A stretch of 64,000 bases of DNA from Antedon bifida (GCA_963402885.1 OY727102.1:3286001-3350000); one strand, 5' to 3'. Numbered from the stretch's first letter, positions 31,792 to 45,990 are shown. The notes: generated by a model not told the origin, from the sequence alone. Translations and numbers: made by a program.

Positions 31792-33296
31792 TCAACACTG
31801 AGTAGTTTCTTCTAATATTTTAGCCGCTGATGTTAATTCATTATCTTTTAAATTATCGATAAATGGTTGCAAGTAATGTTCGTTTAGGATACCCCTTTGT
31901 TCAAGATCCAATATCACAGTCCATTGGTTGTTTCTGTGTTTCTTAGAGACATTCTCTAGTTGGATCAGTGTTGCTATGTTGTCATCTCCCAGTTTGGTAC
32001 CGAAATCGATCAGCTTTTGGCGATACAGTGTGAAAGATTTTATCTGATGGTCGGCTTTTTCGTAAGTGTCCTTTAACAGTTTGTTGACCTCCAGAACCCC
32101 CGTTTTACCAGTGACATCGATTATTTCGATGATAATTTTAAAGTTGATAGCCGAAAGATGGCCATCGTTTTTCATAAACTCGAACAATTCTTTGGGGGTT
32201 TCAGCCTTCTGTAAGTCGCTTAGACACTTTATTTTGTCTTTGCATAGCGTCTTGAGCATATCAAGTGAAATATGTTCCTCAAACCATTTCGACACCTGCA
32301 TCAACATTTGCTGAAATGTCTTTTCCCGAGATACTATAAAGACAATATAAACTGTTATAATGATTGCTGTTATTTTATTATTTACCTAAATTATAGAAAT
32401 ATATAGTTTATTCTGTAACATAATACCGTAATGTCATTTATATTATTATTTCTTATTGCATATGTAATAGCAACTTTATATTATTTATTTTTAATAACTC
32501 GTTACAAATGTTATCATTATTAAACGAAACGATTTTGTTTAAAGAAAACTATTTTAAATAAGGTTTATTTTTCATAAATACTTGTATTATTATTGATAAT
32601 ACAATTTTTATTATTAGCAGCAGTTTTGGAGATGTAGGCATGATCTCCTTTGAATTATCATTATTATATTGTTTTTTATCGCCAATGAATCATACGCGAA
32701 TAACTTGGTATATCGTCTTTTAATATTGAGGAGGGGTAATTTCTATTATAAAAAAGTCTTTGTATAGTTACCTCGCCTTAAAGTACCTACTTGCTGTCCT
32801 GTGGCTAAAAAATATGGTTTAATTCAAAATAAGCATGATATCAAAATGTAAAAGTACATCGCCAACGAATTATTGTTTATGCGCCTAAACTTCAGTTCTA
32901 AACTGAAATTATCAAATATTATATATTAACTTTGTTTAATTAAGTGAAAAAATTACTATAATATAGATTAGTGTAAGTTAGTTACCTGGCTTTATCAATG
33001 GCGGTTTTTTCGGTATTGTTGGCCGTTTTGGATCTGAAAACAAAATATCGATTCCATTAAATATAAGCTTTTTTATTGATTGCATACAACTGTATATCTG
33101 TCGGCCTTACCTATACTAAGTGTGACAACAGTTCTACATTACTTACAAGTGTTCCATGTATTTGAATGCATATATTTTTGTATAGTTTTCAGAAACTATT
33201 AGAAAAGAACATACGTTTTATTTGTGACCTAGGCCTATATGCCTATCGTGAAAGTCAAGTAATTGCACATTGTTATCCACGTGTCTATGTAACGTT

Positions 33297-33332
<36 letters not shown>

Positions 33333-33891
33333 CTTTATATATCTACATATTTATATATATATATGTGTATTCGTTATTTTTGTTGCTGAACTATGGAGAA
33401 TTTTTTTTCCGAAATAAAAGATGAATGAATGAATTGATAATTACCTGTTAGAAACAGTCTTTGGAAGCCCTGTGTAACCATTGAGTTTCTTTCACATGGA
33501 ACAGTCGGGTTGTCTAAGCATCGTTGTAGATCATGAAAATGAGGCTTTGAAGGTTTACACGCTATGCAAAGTACGGACAGTTTGTAGCCGACTTTACACT
33601 TAGTTGCTAAATGATCCTGTAGATAATCTAAAATCTGCATAATAACAAATAATCATACAAATAATATATATATATAATATATATATAGTTTTAAGATTAC
33701 TATTTATCATAACCTACAAATAAATATATATTGCCAACATATTTTTCGTTTTAAATCTCAATACGTCAACACCGTGTACATTAACATGTTATGTATCTCA
33801 CCTCTTTGCAAAAAGCCGATTGTGGGCTATCGACCATCCTGACCGTACCTATGTCATCGTTGTCAATTTCAACTCTGCGTGCTATTTGAAA
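31792..33891 (-). CDS. Copy C C-terminal exons: Cys/His segment, Pro-rich linker, two DED-like domains
   Basis: Exon 18 at 33802-33891, 19 at 33445-33634, 20a at 32986-33033, 20b at 32772-32804, last at 31792-32333. The last exon has exactly the same length as in B (542 nt). Key stretches are LDMLKTLCKDKI, LFEFMKNDGHLS and IIIEIIDVTGKTGVL for the first domain, and TLIQLENVSKKH, VILDLEQRGIL and LQPFIDNLKDNEL for the second. The conserved YEKADHQ(I/V)KSF joins the two domains in both paralogues. Confidence 0.75.
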
Positions 33892-36800
33892 CTGTTGAAA
33901 AACATAATAAAATAAGGCGACTGAGAGGTCATTGACTATAAAAAACATGAAGAATATTCTGTTATTACATAATTATTATTGTTATCGATGATCAGGGATG
34001 TTTGGAATAGGTTGGTAGGGTTGGGAGTTCTTATAAATGGGCATAGTTTACTGATTGAAGGAAGTAAATAATGTTTTGTTGTTGTTGTTGAATAGTATAT
34101 TTTAGTAAAACTAGTATGCTAGTATAATACATGGATATAGTTTACTGATCAAAGGAAGTAAATAGTGTTTTGTTGTTGCTGTTGAATAGTACATTTTAGT
34201 AAAACTAGTATGCTAGTATAATAAATGGGTATAGTTTACTGATTAAAGGAAGTAAATAATGTTTGGTTGTTGTTGTTGAATAGTATATTTTAGTAAAACT
34301 AGTATGCGTATATATTTTGTCTTTGTAAGGATAAAAAAATGTAGGCATAGGCCTATACCTAGCTCAAAATATAACGATTAGGTAACAAATGATTGCCTAC
34401 CTTCAATGCGTTCACCTGTGTTTCACTCTTTCCGTTACGATCTTTATGTTCAACGGCACCAAAACTGACAACGTGTTTATCAAAACCAAAATCACTACGA
34501 TTTTGGTATAATTGAATATCATCACTTTTCCTTTCTTTAATCTTCGAGAGGTGTAAGAATTCAACAATCAACATGTGGTAGACGGCGTCCGGAAGGAAGT
34601 CCGTAGGATTGGGGGCAGTCAGATAGATCGACACCATGTTACTCTGATCTTTCATTGTTTCCAATACATCTCCTTTAATTTGTATTCGGGAAGGTACCAG
34701 GAACACTCTACTTTCTTTTTGATCGTTCTGTAAAACAAATTTCATTTTTGTCGTTATAGTTTTTTGAGAATTAAAAGTGTGCCTATTTTAGGTAATTGAA
34801 ATAATTTTGATATAGGGCCTACTAGAAGTATACATACACCAACTACGAAGTTTCATGAAAATGTTGAAATGTTACATGAATCATTATTCTATTGGCTTAT
34901 CAAAAAAAACATGTTACTAATACAATAAAGAGATCCACATAGCCTTTTCACTAATATAAATAATACCAATAGCATCCCACCGTTACTGGTTGCGTTTCAA
35001 ATACAAGGTCGAAGATCTTCAATACATCTAAGAAGATATCGAAGTAGCTTTCATCTTCCTCTATCAATTTCCGCCATAAATGTCGTAGTAACGCCTCATC
35101 CAGGATTCCCTCAACACTAAATGTATTCCATAATTCATTTAATGTTGACCACTAAAAAAATGATTAGTAAAATAGTTATCTTATTGTCTTGTCTAGTTTT
35201 ATGTTCAAATCTGCTACATTGTGGTGGATTTCTAGTTAGCGTTGAATGGTCGTGATGACGTCACACCAGACAATAAATTGACATCTGTTTTTACAGACGT
35301 TAAATTAAGATGTAATTTCTGAACTTAAGAAGTAACCAAGAAAAATTTAAAATAGCTCTTTATGTTATTCGAATTATTTTCATATAATTTTAAATTACAT
35401 TTTTTCCACTACATGGTAGCTTACTTTCTCAATGTTGTCTGGTAGTTTATCAGTAAAGATATCTGAAACCACTGCAATCATCATTTTTACGTTGATTACC
35501 ACTACATCCTTTAATTTCTCTTTCTTCCTTGAGTAGAGAATAATCCCTGTGTCAGTAAGGTAGTTCAGAACTAAAGCCAGTTCTTCTGTATCAACAATGT
35601 CACATCCATTCGCTATGTGTGTTATCTAAAAAGAACAATGATAGAAAACATTCTTCAGCTCAGAAAGAACTGCACTTGATATCCTCTCCCAGGTTCTCTC
35701 TAACAGCTAGATGTTACCTACCTGTCAGATTGTTAGATTGTTTATTACCGACAGAATAAGAATAATGATGATCATCACCATTATACAGTGTTATTGTTTG
35801 AAAAAAGTTGTAATATATTTTAGATTAACAACCAATTTACCTCTTTCAAAGGTATCAGTATTCTTGTTTTACCAAGTTCTTGTATCTTGGTTTGGAAATC
35901 GACCCATTTGATTGGAATTTTTCTCCTCATAGCATTCGTAAAAATTCCAATCTTTCTTTTGAGTTTCTCAACTCCTCTACCAGATTTGTTATCAACAATG
36001 TGTATCTCAGGATCTACGTGTTTTTCGTATGGCGTGTCTTTGATAGCATCAAGTATTTCTTGTTTCATAGCATCAATCTGTAATATAAAAAGTTTATTAA
36101 CTACTTACGTTAATGGTATTTTCCGGCACGGTTTCGGTACGGCGTAGCAGCGTGAAAACGAAACGATGACGTTTGATTTGATATGCGGGCACCGTACTGG
36201 AAACGTGCCGGAACCGGTTTGAAAGACCATTTAAGATGTATTCCAGATGTTACAAGATTTAATTATAATATTTATATAATGAATTACCTAATAAACCCAA
36301 TATTTACAGTCGATTAAGCAACATTATTTCTTCATTAATGAATCATGTCACTTACCTTGGCATTTTTTTCAGATTCACTTCCATTTAGTAGGTCTTTGTG
36401 AGTCGCGACTAACAAGATTGGCGGTAAAACTACGCCGTTTGTTGTTTTCTCTTCTCTATTGCTAGGCTTAGGCCTACCATATTGTAGCACGCCATGTTCG
36501 TAAATGGACCTTATCCAGAAAACAATCATTCCCAAATTTGTCATTCCCAAAACGCCCTGAAAACAATTGTACTATAACTATATATACACAAGTAATAATG
36601 TGGTTCTTTTGGAAAGACTCACTTATAAACATCTTCATATAATTTATGAATGAATCATTAGATATAACAAGTAGTTAATGAAGTTTTGGTACTTACACAA
36701 GTTTTCGGGGATTTTAAGTCAGTACTTTGATTCACATCTCTTATTTTGACCATCTCATGTAATCCGTCTACTGCACTAAACGCAACAATGTACGTAACGC

Positions 36801-39800
36801 CTCCTGTCAGGAACAACTACACGAAACAAAGGCCGTTTTTACCGAAGCGAATTTGGTAAAATGTACACGGCTCAATCAGTTTGAGAAATTATTAACATTT
36901 AGTAAAACAGTTTAGTCGCTGTCAAGTGCAATACGCAAATTGTTCTGCTTTTTTATTTAAACACCCCCCCTTTTTTTTAAAGATAAACAGATAACTCGGG
37001 ATCTTAAGCCTATAACATCAAATAAACAAAAGGTTGACGTTTTGCGATTTACTATAATACGTTATACTCACTCGATGTGTTATGTAATATGTCAGCTGGC
37101 CTGCATAATCCCAAATGCTACTGATATTTTGTGGTTTCGTGGAATTTTTTCGACTCAATGGTTGCTTGTCTCCAGATGTCCATTGCTTTAGTTTGCCAAG
37201 CATGCCTACTGGCTGTGTCGTAGTATCATCGAGTTCATCACTAATTTTATCAACTAGCAATTTGTGGAATTCTTCAGGAAATTTCTTCTCCAGTGTACTC
37301 ACGTTACTTCCTCTTTTATCTAAGGTAAATACAAAACAGTATTTATTTTTAGGCATATCCGTAACAAAATAGGAATACAATTCAAGATGGAAAGAAGAAA
37401 CAATAATATTATACCGAATGGTACATGTAGGCTTATTATAATATAGAGATAGTTAAAGGACAACTTGACCGAGAAACCATGTTTCAACAACGTATTAGGG
37501 ATGTACATTATGATTTCAGAACAATCGTCGCACGCGCTCGCCGGACAGCCGTCGCTTTAAATTGCTGTGACGTCACAAGTGCATGACAAAATCTACCGTA
37601 CCTCATGTGTTTTCAACATGCAGGAGATAGGTACAGTCATTTCAATTGCTAATTTGACCTGTATTAGGCTTAAATTTGCCAAAGTGTTTAGTCTGGTGTT
37701 TTTCACTTTAATATCCAGATAAGCAAAAAAAAAAAAACAAATAATCAACATTTAAATTGTTACGATTTATTTTAGTGTGTTTAATACTAGAAATTTTTGC
37801 GATTTGCCAAACTTGTCTATTGACCCGAAAGAATAGCTAGAAACGAATGAATGACGTATAATGCTCTGGAATCATTCAACCTTATCGAACTAAAAACTGT
37901 TTTAATACGATGATCGCGGTGAATTTTGATGAATAAAGACGATGATGTGTATAGTAATCCATCGGCTTAACACTTGTAGGCCTATACAAAAAGACGATGG
38001 TGAGTAAATTATACAAGTTTATGAATTTCGGTGTTCATAAACGGCGGCCAAAACAATCGGACCGACTCGATACCTAGCTAGTAGTGGTGCAGCTAGCCCT
38101 CGTGGGACTTTTTTTTAAACTTTGTTTAATTAAATCGTAAAAAATATAAATGTTGCATTTTTTATGGTTTCCTTTGCCTATCTGGATATTGAAGTGTTTC
38201 TTCAAAATACCAGATTAAAAATGTTGGCAAATTTAAGCCTAATACAGGTCAAATTAGTAATTAAAGTGACGGTACCTATCTCTTGTATGTTAACAACAGT
38301 GATAACTCATGAGGTAAATGTTGCCATGCACTTGTGAGGTCACAGCAATTTACGGCGACAGCTGTACGGCAAACGCGCACGCGGCGATATCGTAAATCTC
38401 GCGATTGTTCTGAAAACATATGTACATCCCTAATACGTTGTTAAAATATGGCTCTCGGTCAAGATGTCCTTTAATAATACCTTTTCCCTCTAGATTCAAT
38501 ACGTCTGCATCTTCTTCTAATGTATCCTGTTATATAATCAACAGAAAGACAATAATTATGTTAATACTTATAATAATATCCATCTAATAATCATGATCTC
38601 TTTGAAGTGAAAACAAGTTTTTAAATACCATCATTTCAGATTTGTCTAGCTCAGATTCCATCGACGAAGTTGATTTAGTGCTGTTTTGTCTCTGTAATAG
38701 CGTTTTTGCCACATAGTCTGTTACTGCTTCTTCTCGTATCTTATTAGATAATTCAATTTCTATAAATACAAATAAGATTAATTACCAAAACAATTATAAT
38801 CATACATTATTTTTAGGACACATTTGTAAACATGAATGTTTACAAGTATTGTAGAAACCTGTTCATTAACCTGTTACAGTTTAAAAAAAAATGTTGTTAT
38901 AGAACTTAAATACCGTCAATATTGTGTTCCTGCCAATTTTGGTAATCGTCCCCAGACACTTCAAAGAGTGTGTTTGCAACAGTTATTCCATCGGAAGACT
39001 GTTCTTTCGGATCGAACCTGATAATAAATAAAACGTTACAGAAAAGTCATAATGTGTTATTATTAACTACATCATTCGAATTATATAACTGTTTAAGATA
39101 AAATGTAGTTAGTATAGTAATCCAGGTTAAGTACAACAGTAGTATATATCTTCTGTCTACGCATGAAAACTTTGCCAAATTTCAGAAGTTTTTGTTCATC
39201 TACACTATTAAATGAAATATTGAAACTTTAATAACATGCGGTTCTGCTACTGGAGGCTTACATCCAATTCACTGAGCAACATGACATGACTGATGGAATG
39301 AATACATACTTAAATACACTACTTAATATCAATTATGAGACCCCTTGTATATAATACGGTATGTATTAATTTGCATACTTTTACACAGAATATACTAATC
39401 TTAACATGAACATACGCTTTTCCCAGAATAGCCTTTATGCAACTTGTTTTGCCAGCTCCTTCTTTTCCAAGGAACATACTTCTTGAATTGACTATTGTAA
39501 CTGTAGCATTTTGTAGAGCTTCCTTGTAAACTGTAACAGCTTCGTCACCTCTAGCTAAAATTTCTGCCGGAATTGAAAATTCTAGGATACAAACATGAAT
39601 ATAATAATAATAATTTATTAATAATAATAATCATTTTTAGACATAAGACATTGTTGCAACATTGTTGGACATGATTGCAGCACATTGTTGTTTATAAAAG
39701 TACTTTACAACAATATTCGAGGTTAATTCAATTCAAAATTCTGTAATCATCCCACACGGGGCAATTCAAATAAAAAGGTCTGGATTAAAATGATCTTACA

Positions 39801-42800
39801 AAATATACAAAATATCACAATACACAGTACAATATAACAAGAGTCAAAGTTCAAGAATTTAAGAGTCGGATGGCCACTGGCAAAAACGAATTTTAACTAA
39901 GGCCCTGTTCAGACCCATGGCGTTAGACCGTTTTAGCGTACGACGCTAAAAGAATGTGTGTCTGAACAGTTGGGGATTAGCGTACAACGCGTTGTACAAC
40001 GGTTGTAACGTTGTAGTGGAAAACGGTTGATAGTACCGTTTTAGCGTACGACGCTACTGTAAGTCAACGTTGTATCCAATCAGAACGTTTCCTGTTATGA
40101 CGCGAAACAAGGTTTGACCTAGGCTGACATCTTGTATCGTCAATGTGTGAGAGATGGATTTCAACAACAAAGAGGCCAGAATAAATAAGGCCTAACTAGG
40201 CTACAAATACAACTGTAGGCTACAAACTACATGTATCAACTGATTACCATTATATTTTCTAACAAATGACATAAATAAATGCACCTTGTATTTAAACAGT
40301 GACTACGATCCCTTCCCCTTAGGTAGGCCTAGCTAAAGAGCCATTCACGCATTTCATTCAAGCTAAAAACTAGCGTGGTGGTACATCAAGTCACTCATTA
40401 AATATATATACAAGGCAGACTAGACTGGACAAGTTTAATGCTGAAAACCCCCTAACTCCTAAAAAAATAAGTAAACAAACAAGGGGAGCTGTGTCTTTTT
40501 TATTAGCAAGTTAAGGGTGTTTTTTTAACTGACTGGTCTGGACTAATCACAATCAATTTTTTCTACCCATGTGGTTAACACAATCTCCATCTTCATTATT
40601 AGGAGGCCTGCTTTATTTTCGTAACACAAGAGCCTGGGGAAAATGTTTTTTACTACAAAATAAAACAATAGAAACAGAAATTTGGCTTTACTATATTTTT
40701 CTTAAATAAATGCTGAGGTATGTTTTATTTACGGCAAGTTTTTTAAAAGTTGTAGGGCTGAGATCTAGGCCTATATACAGTGGAAATAATGATGAAAACA
40801 CGTGGGTAAGAGCACATGAATATGCAACTAGAAACCACCTGAGTGACGCACTTCCGTTGTAACGATAATCGTACGCTATGGGTCTGAACACCTCATTTTT
40901 TTCTCTGCGGTTTGTAATGTGACCTTGCTAGTAACGTTGTACGCTAAAACGGTCTAACGCCATGGGTCTGAACATAGCCTAAATAAATTAAGAATTATTT
41001 TGGAAAATGTTTACATATTACGATACTTTGTAGATGCTTAGAATAGATAATTTAGAGAATTAGATAATTGAGAAGTTTGGAATAATACAAATAGTTGCTG
41101 AAATCTATTTGAAATCTATTTTAAATGAAAAATGTTGTTCTTTAAAAAGTTTATTTGGTTTTCAGCACAAATTATATTTAACCATGTAAAAAGATTACCA
41201 TTGTATTGAGTTATATTTTGTAAAATAAATTTAAATAGAAATGATAATCGTTAAAAAATAAATTTAAATCATCACAATTTATTCTGAGATTTCCATGATT
41301 CAGTGATTTAGTTGCAGGTTTATATTTTGTTCATGAACCAAATTAAACCCTTTCTTGTTTGTTTAGAAATTTCAAAGAATTTTGGATAGTTCACCCTCTC
41401 ACACCTCACACAATTTTTGAATGGCTTTTGAATTAACACAAATCAAGCAAATTACTGTGGTTTTTCATGATTCATCGAACCCTAACAATTACAAGCTTTT
41501 GAACCAATGAAGATCTCTTGTTTAGTTGGGTTTGAACAAAACAACTGATATTTTATCCACATACCTTTATACAAGTCTCAAAACTTGCCATTCAAATTTT
41601 GAAAAGTATATAAATTAGCACTCGTCAAATACAATAGAGTTATGGTGTATTGTATACTATTTATAAACACACACCCGGTTTATTTTTTAATTAAAAAAAA
41701 TAAAATAAAGTAGTAATCGGAAGTAGTAAAACAAACTTCACTTGCCTTCTATCAGTTGTATGAGCTCTCGTTTTTTCATCTTTCTAGTTTTCCTATCATA
41801 ACTCGTACACTTGTTTGCATTGTACAGATCAATTGGTGTTTTCTCATCCTACACAATTCAATAGATTAATTCAACGTTTACAGAATTTTAATTGCGTTAA
41901 ATGGTAAATTAAAACCTCTTGTAGGCCTACTGTATATAACTATGTGTAAGAATACATACATACAATACACAGTACAATTAATAATGCCTATTACCTACTG
42001 TGTGCCCTACGGTACTTTAGTTATTGTTTGGTTGTAGGCCCACCGGTAGAATCCACATAATATAGTGTCTTAAACTTGCACCAATTACGGAACTAAGAAT
42101 ATTTTGTACCTATTCATTATGATAAACCTGTCTTCATGAATTTTCTCGGCATAATTCAGTGAGTCAGGTGATAGAACATTTACAATGTAATACATAAAAA
42201 TGCATGTTAAAAACTATTTTAAATGCTATTGAGCCTACATGTTGTCTTTTTTTAAATAACAGATTATTAAAGAAAACATCTTTACAACAAAAAATTATAT
42301 TTCCATGGCCATTTTTACCTCATTTTTAATTGAACAAGATGCTCCATACGTCATCAGGCAGATGGCAGTCTCGTGATGTTGCTTGTAAGTTAATGATGAA
42401 GATTCGAGGCATACATGCAATGGTGTCTTCCCAAAATACTGAAAGTAGAAAATTATAAAAATTGAAAATGCATATGCTTACATAACCAGTTTAAGCATAA
42501 TAAATAATCAAATTTCATAATTGCTCTATAATTCTTGATTTTGGAATTATATTTTCGTGAACTAAAGGGTCACTGTAGATTGGACATTATAACGTATAGG
42601 CTTAATATTATTGATTTATAAATAAAATCACTTTACATAGGTCCATATTGTAAGAAACAAGTTATACTATGGTTTTGGAAAACTAATCGTATACGTACCA
42701 AAATACGAATAAAATGCTCATACTCTACGTATTGCTTTTTGCGTTTTCCCGGATAATTTTTAATCATATCAATTATCTCTCTTTTTACGATTACTTTTTA

Positions 42801-44952
42801 AGATTACGATCACAAAGAGTACATTCTCAAATAATTAATTCGTCAAGATGCCGAATGAATCATTTGTAATCTACTAACCTGTCCCAAAGTATTCACCAGT
42901 TGGTTTTCTCTTTCCAAGACATGTTTCAATGCGGTAAAATATCCTTTTCCAGATAAGTAATGAACAACAGTAGACAAACTCTGTGAAACAACATATTTGT
43001 TGATATATTTTATTGAAATGCTATATTTATGTACTACTTGGTAAGTTGGTAACACTGGCTCTTAGCCAAAGTATTTAGTTCCCTTTTGTGTTTCCTGCCA
43101 CTTACTTTGTAGTAGTTTTTAGTCGCGTGGACGCGACTCAATAGTTCACTATGTCGGTCTGTCGGTCTGTCGGTCTGTCGGTCCGGTATTACTATGCGTT
43201 TTATCGCTTTCTGTACTTTTTGAACTGTTTTGATGTACAGAAAAGTTTTAAAGTACATTACTTTTTGAAAGTTCATTTTTTTCTGAGAGCACGCGACTTA
43301 TGGCTGTTGGCCTTGTTTTTTTTATGTTTTTGAATAAGGTATCAAAATTAGTATATAATTTCAACATAATGTACATAACTTCAAATAATAACTTTACACA
43401 CGAATTCACACGGTACTCACAAATGGCTTTTGGTATTGAAGACAAGCACTTGATGCTTGAGCTATGAGCTGAATTACTGTCTTTTCTGGCACATGATACA
43501 ACCACACAGCTCGTATTAATAATGTCTCATTTTCCTAAAACAAGAAAACAGACACTACACAATAATCGTAATCTCCAATTGTTCTATGATATATCATGGA
43601 GAAATAAGTTAGGACTAACTAACTTATTATTATTAACTAATTATTATTACTAACTCCTAACTTATTTCTCCATGGATATATCCACTGATATTATTAACAT
43701 TCTGAAGACTATAAAACAATTACCGCATCGCATCACTGCTATACAGTAGGCCTATATTTTGTCTCTATTGATATTCTCCCAATTTTCTAGTCATCCACAA
43801 GAAAAGCTTTTGCGTTCTATGTACAGCCATTTGTCTTTCAATTTCAATGGTATCTTTATTTTCTTATTTTACATGTTTTATTCAATACTGTTATAAATCT
43901 AAATTGTTATTGTCTATATCTCAATTCTTGAGGCGTAATAATGTATACTGTTATATCTTTAGGGCTTTTTTTATTAAGTTGTTTTATAATTCTACGAATT
44001 TTTATGCATAATTTCATATGGTTTTTCCAAAATAAATAGCGATTTAGTTTGCAATTTGTTTCAATGTTACTCATTTTTTACATATAAAAATTTCTAAATA
44101 TAAACATTTATTTGAAAGCTAACTAACTACCATACTATTAACAATTGCAGACTGGTTAGTTTAAAATCACTTTTGTCAATTTTAATTAGACTAATCATTA
44201 ACATAAGCTCTGTCTACACTATTAAACGTTATGTGACAAAAAAAATGTGATGTGCCTATGGACATGATGATGTCATATCATTACCATATTTGGGCATATC
44301 ACTACCATATTTGGGCACATCACACAACTAGTTTGATAGTTTAGACAGAGCTTAAGACATACCTTGTCTAAAATAGTATTTACAAGCTGTGGTTCAAAGG
44401 CACACAGGCGTTCCACCTCCGTCCAATCTCTTGCCGTGATAGCTTGATATAACAAGTTACTGTTAATAAATAAATTACACACACATTGTGAATAACTTGG
44501 TTCTGAGGGCTCATTGTATAATTCATTACCTAATTACAGTATTTTTAGCCGTGTTATCATTATGTCATATTCTTCCTAAACGAACATAAAGCTTGGTTCC
44601 CACTAGAACGTAACGCAAGGACGTAAACGCAACGCAAGCGTTTTAACCAATGACAAGCGAAGTTATAGACAGTTAGCAATCACAAGCGAATAAGCCATCG
44701 CTTGTGATTGGTCAATTCGCTTGCGTTGCGTTACGTCCTTGCGTTGCGTCGCTAGTGGGAACCACGCTTTAAGGAAGATAAAATAACAAAAGCTTACCAA
44801 TAACATTCAACATAATGAATTTAAAATTGATTAACCAGTATTATTTAAGTTTTTTTATAGTAAATATTATTTGTTTTAATTTTTGTTGTTATTTATAGTT
44901 AAATGAAAAAAAAAATCGTGTATACTTACTCACTACTATCAAAACGCTCCAT
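31792..44952 (-). CDS. ROCO gene copy C: ankyrin-Roc-COR-tandem DED-like protein
   Basis: A complete paralogue of copy B on the minus strand with 22 hand-called exons summing to 3414 nt: 1137 residues plus TGA. The order of domains is the same: ankyrin-like exons, Roc (GKEGAGKTS, WDYAGQ, ATHKD), COR, Cys/His segment, linker, two DED-like domains. It differs from B in a longer Ser/Thr insertion in Roc exon 9 (131 against 110 nt), a longer exon 10, and a linker made of two exons, one Pro/Lys-rich (RPTIPKKPP). Introns carry younger transposons: a TTAA-flanked MITE directly after the exon 10 donor and a TAA-flanked one in intron 6. Intron 6 is GC-AG, as in B. Confidence 0.85.
33299..33332. repeat. 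Poly-T run
   Basis: An uninterrupted run of about 30 T in intron 19 of copy C, followed by an AT-rich stretch. Confidence 0.9.
34030..34305 (+). repeat. Three tandem units of about 95 bp
   Basis: Each unit has ATAGTTTACTGATNNAAGGAAGTAAATA, shown by the core GGAAGTAAATA, then TGTTGTTGTTGAATAGTA and AAAACTAGTATGC. It lies in intron 17 of copy C. Confidence 0.85.
34401..36077 (-). CDS. Copy C exons 14-17: end of Roc and COR
   Basis: Exons: 14 at 35841-36077, 15 at 35425-35625, 16 at 34981-35151, 17 at 34401-34727. Strongly similar to B; for example IPIKWVDFQTKIQELGKT and PDAVYHMLIVEFLHLSKIK are identical. COR is the best conserved part of the pair. Confidence 0.8.
35841..39581 (-). CDS. Copy C exons 7-14: Roc GTPase
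   Basis: Exons: 7 at 39416-39581, 8 at 38914-39017, 9 at 38629-38759, 10 at 38481-38526, 11 at 37072-37319, 12 at 36697-36816, 13 at 36356-36556, 14 at 35841-36077. Motifs are as in B: P-loop GKEGAGKTS, FDPKEQSSDGITV, IWDYAGQLTYYITHR, VATHKD. Exon 13 has a few extra residues (RPKPSNREEK) before the G4 strand. Confidence 0.8.
37457..38470. mobile_element. TTAA-flanked MITE (piggyBac-like) beside exon 10 donor
   Basis: The ends are AGGACAACTTGACCGAGA and the inverse TCTCGGTCAAGATGTCCT. TTAA lies immediately outside on both sides (37453-37456 and 38471-38474). Inverted arms of about 300 bp share TAACAACGTATTAGGGATGT and GACCTGTATTAGGCTTAAAT. There is no transposase. A TTAA target is typical of piggyBac, and Kolobok elements also use it. 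Confidence 0.8.
39901..40979. mobile_element. TAA-flanked TIR element (PIF/Harbinger-like)
   Basis: Starts GGCCCTGTTCAGACCCATGG and ends CCATGGGTCTGAACATAGCC, with TAA on each side (39898-39900 and 40980-40982). The inverted arms share GCGTTAGACCGTTTTAGCGT. A three-base TAA/TTA target fits Harbinger. There is no ORF for a transposase; it lies in intron 6 of copy C. Confidence 0.75.
41746..44952 (-). CDS. Copy C exons 1-6: ankyrin-like region
   Basis: Exons: 1 at 44930-44952 (MERFDSSE), 2 at 44363-44459, 3 at 43421-43534, 4 at 42879-42980, 5 at 42319-42438, 6 at 41746-41848. Exons 1-5 have lengths identical to B. Exon 5 shows TPLHVCLE and ICLMTYGASCS. Exon 6 ends at a GCAAGT donor. Confidence 0.75.
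43095..43315. repeat. Repetitive element fragment with (GTCGGTCT)n
   Basis: Begins near AGTCGCGTGGACGCGACTC, then four copies of GTCGGTCT, and ends with GAGAGCACGCGACT. The inverted GTCGCG words at both ends look like a small dispersed repeat in intron 3 of copy C. Confidence 0.5.
44587..44773. mobile_element. Short palindromic MITE (GGTTCCCACTAG family), first copy
   Basis: Inverted ends GCTTGGTTCCCACTAG and CTAGTGGGAACCACGC surround ACGTAACGCAAGGACG-type repeats that pair along the whole length. It lies in intron 1 of copy C. Confidence 0.75.
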
Positions 44953-45010
44953 TATTTGTTTCCAATGTGTCAGTAAAACCAAGATCAATCTACATATTTA
45001 AATTTAATGT

Positions 45011-45020
45011 GCTTATAAAG
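45011..45020 (-). promoter_or_regulatory. TATA box of gene C
   Basis: Minus-strand CTTTATAAGC about 60 bp upstream of the ATG at 44952, in the same conserved setting as in B. Confidence 0.55.
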
Positions 45021-45990
45021 TAAGCGCTTCATTGTTAGTGTTCTTGGCAAGCTCGGTGGCAAACTGACTTATATTGTCTGATACTTTATTTATCGTAAAA
45101 ATTAGCTTGACGGAATTTAACACAATTGTAAATCAAGGAGTGGTGCATAACTAATCGAATTTTTTGTTATTTTTTCATAACAACTACAGTAATCTCAGGT
45201 GCGTGCTGTTCGGGACGAGTGGGTTGCTATTCATTATTTCTGCATCGCTTACCACCTACAGAAAGAAAATTGCGAGCTGGTTGAATTGCAAAACTTAAAA
45301 CACTCATGTGTGTGTCTTGAAACTGTCGTGTTTACTTAAGTTGGTAGTATTTTGCTTTAAATGGAAATATAGGAATTGTAATAGAAAATTATATGACGAA
45401 AAATGAAAATCAAATGATTAATCTGTAATGACTGTGTTTTGAACATCGATTGTTTGTCTAAAAATGTCTAATATTAACTGAAATGAGTAAATAAATAGAG
45501 ACAAACAGTGAAACCAAGGTTAATATATCTACAATTAACTATATTATACAGTACAATCAATAGTTACTATCAAATGAAAATCATTATTGATAAATTAAAT
45601 CAAACCACGTTTGCAATTAAATACCGACTATATAACTATATAATACAGTGCAAGATTTAGTTGTATTTCATATCAAGGTCTATTGAAAAATAAAAATGAA
45701 TGGAGTAGAAAATTATTGAACCGAAACACATTCCACCACGCCTTAGTAAAATAATTACTCGGATTTAAAATCTCTACGGGGCATTATTTAGAATTCGCCC
45801 ACCAAACAATAAGATTTTACCAAAGTTCAAGTAGTAGGTAAGCAATTTAAATCCTGGATTAAGTCAGGGGGATAAAGGGTGTCCTAAACCACACGACAAG
45901 TTCAATAATAAAATGATTATCTAAATTTAGAATCATTTTACAATTGTTAAATACACTTTGTTAGAAACACATATTTTATAAGGAAACTCT

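Noticed and set aside
33166..33417. 83-codon ORF across the poly-T run
   Set aside because: A poly-Phe stretch encoded by the T run inside an intron.
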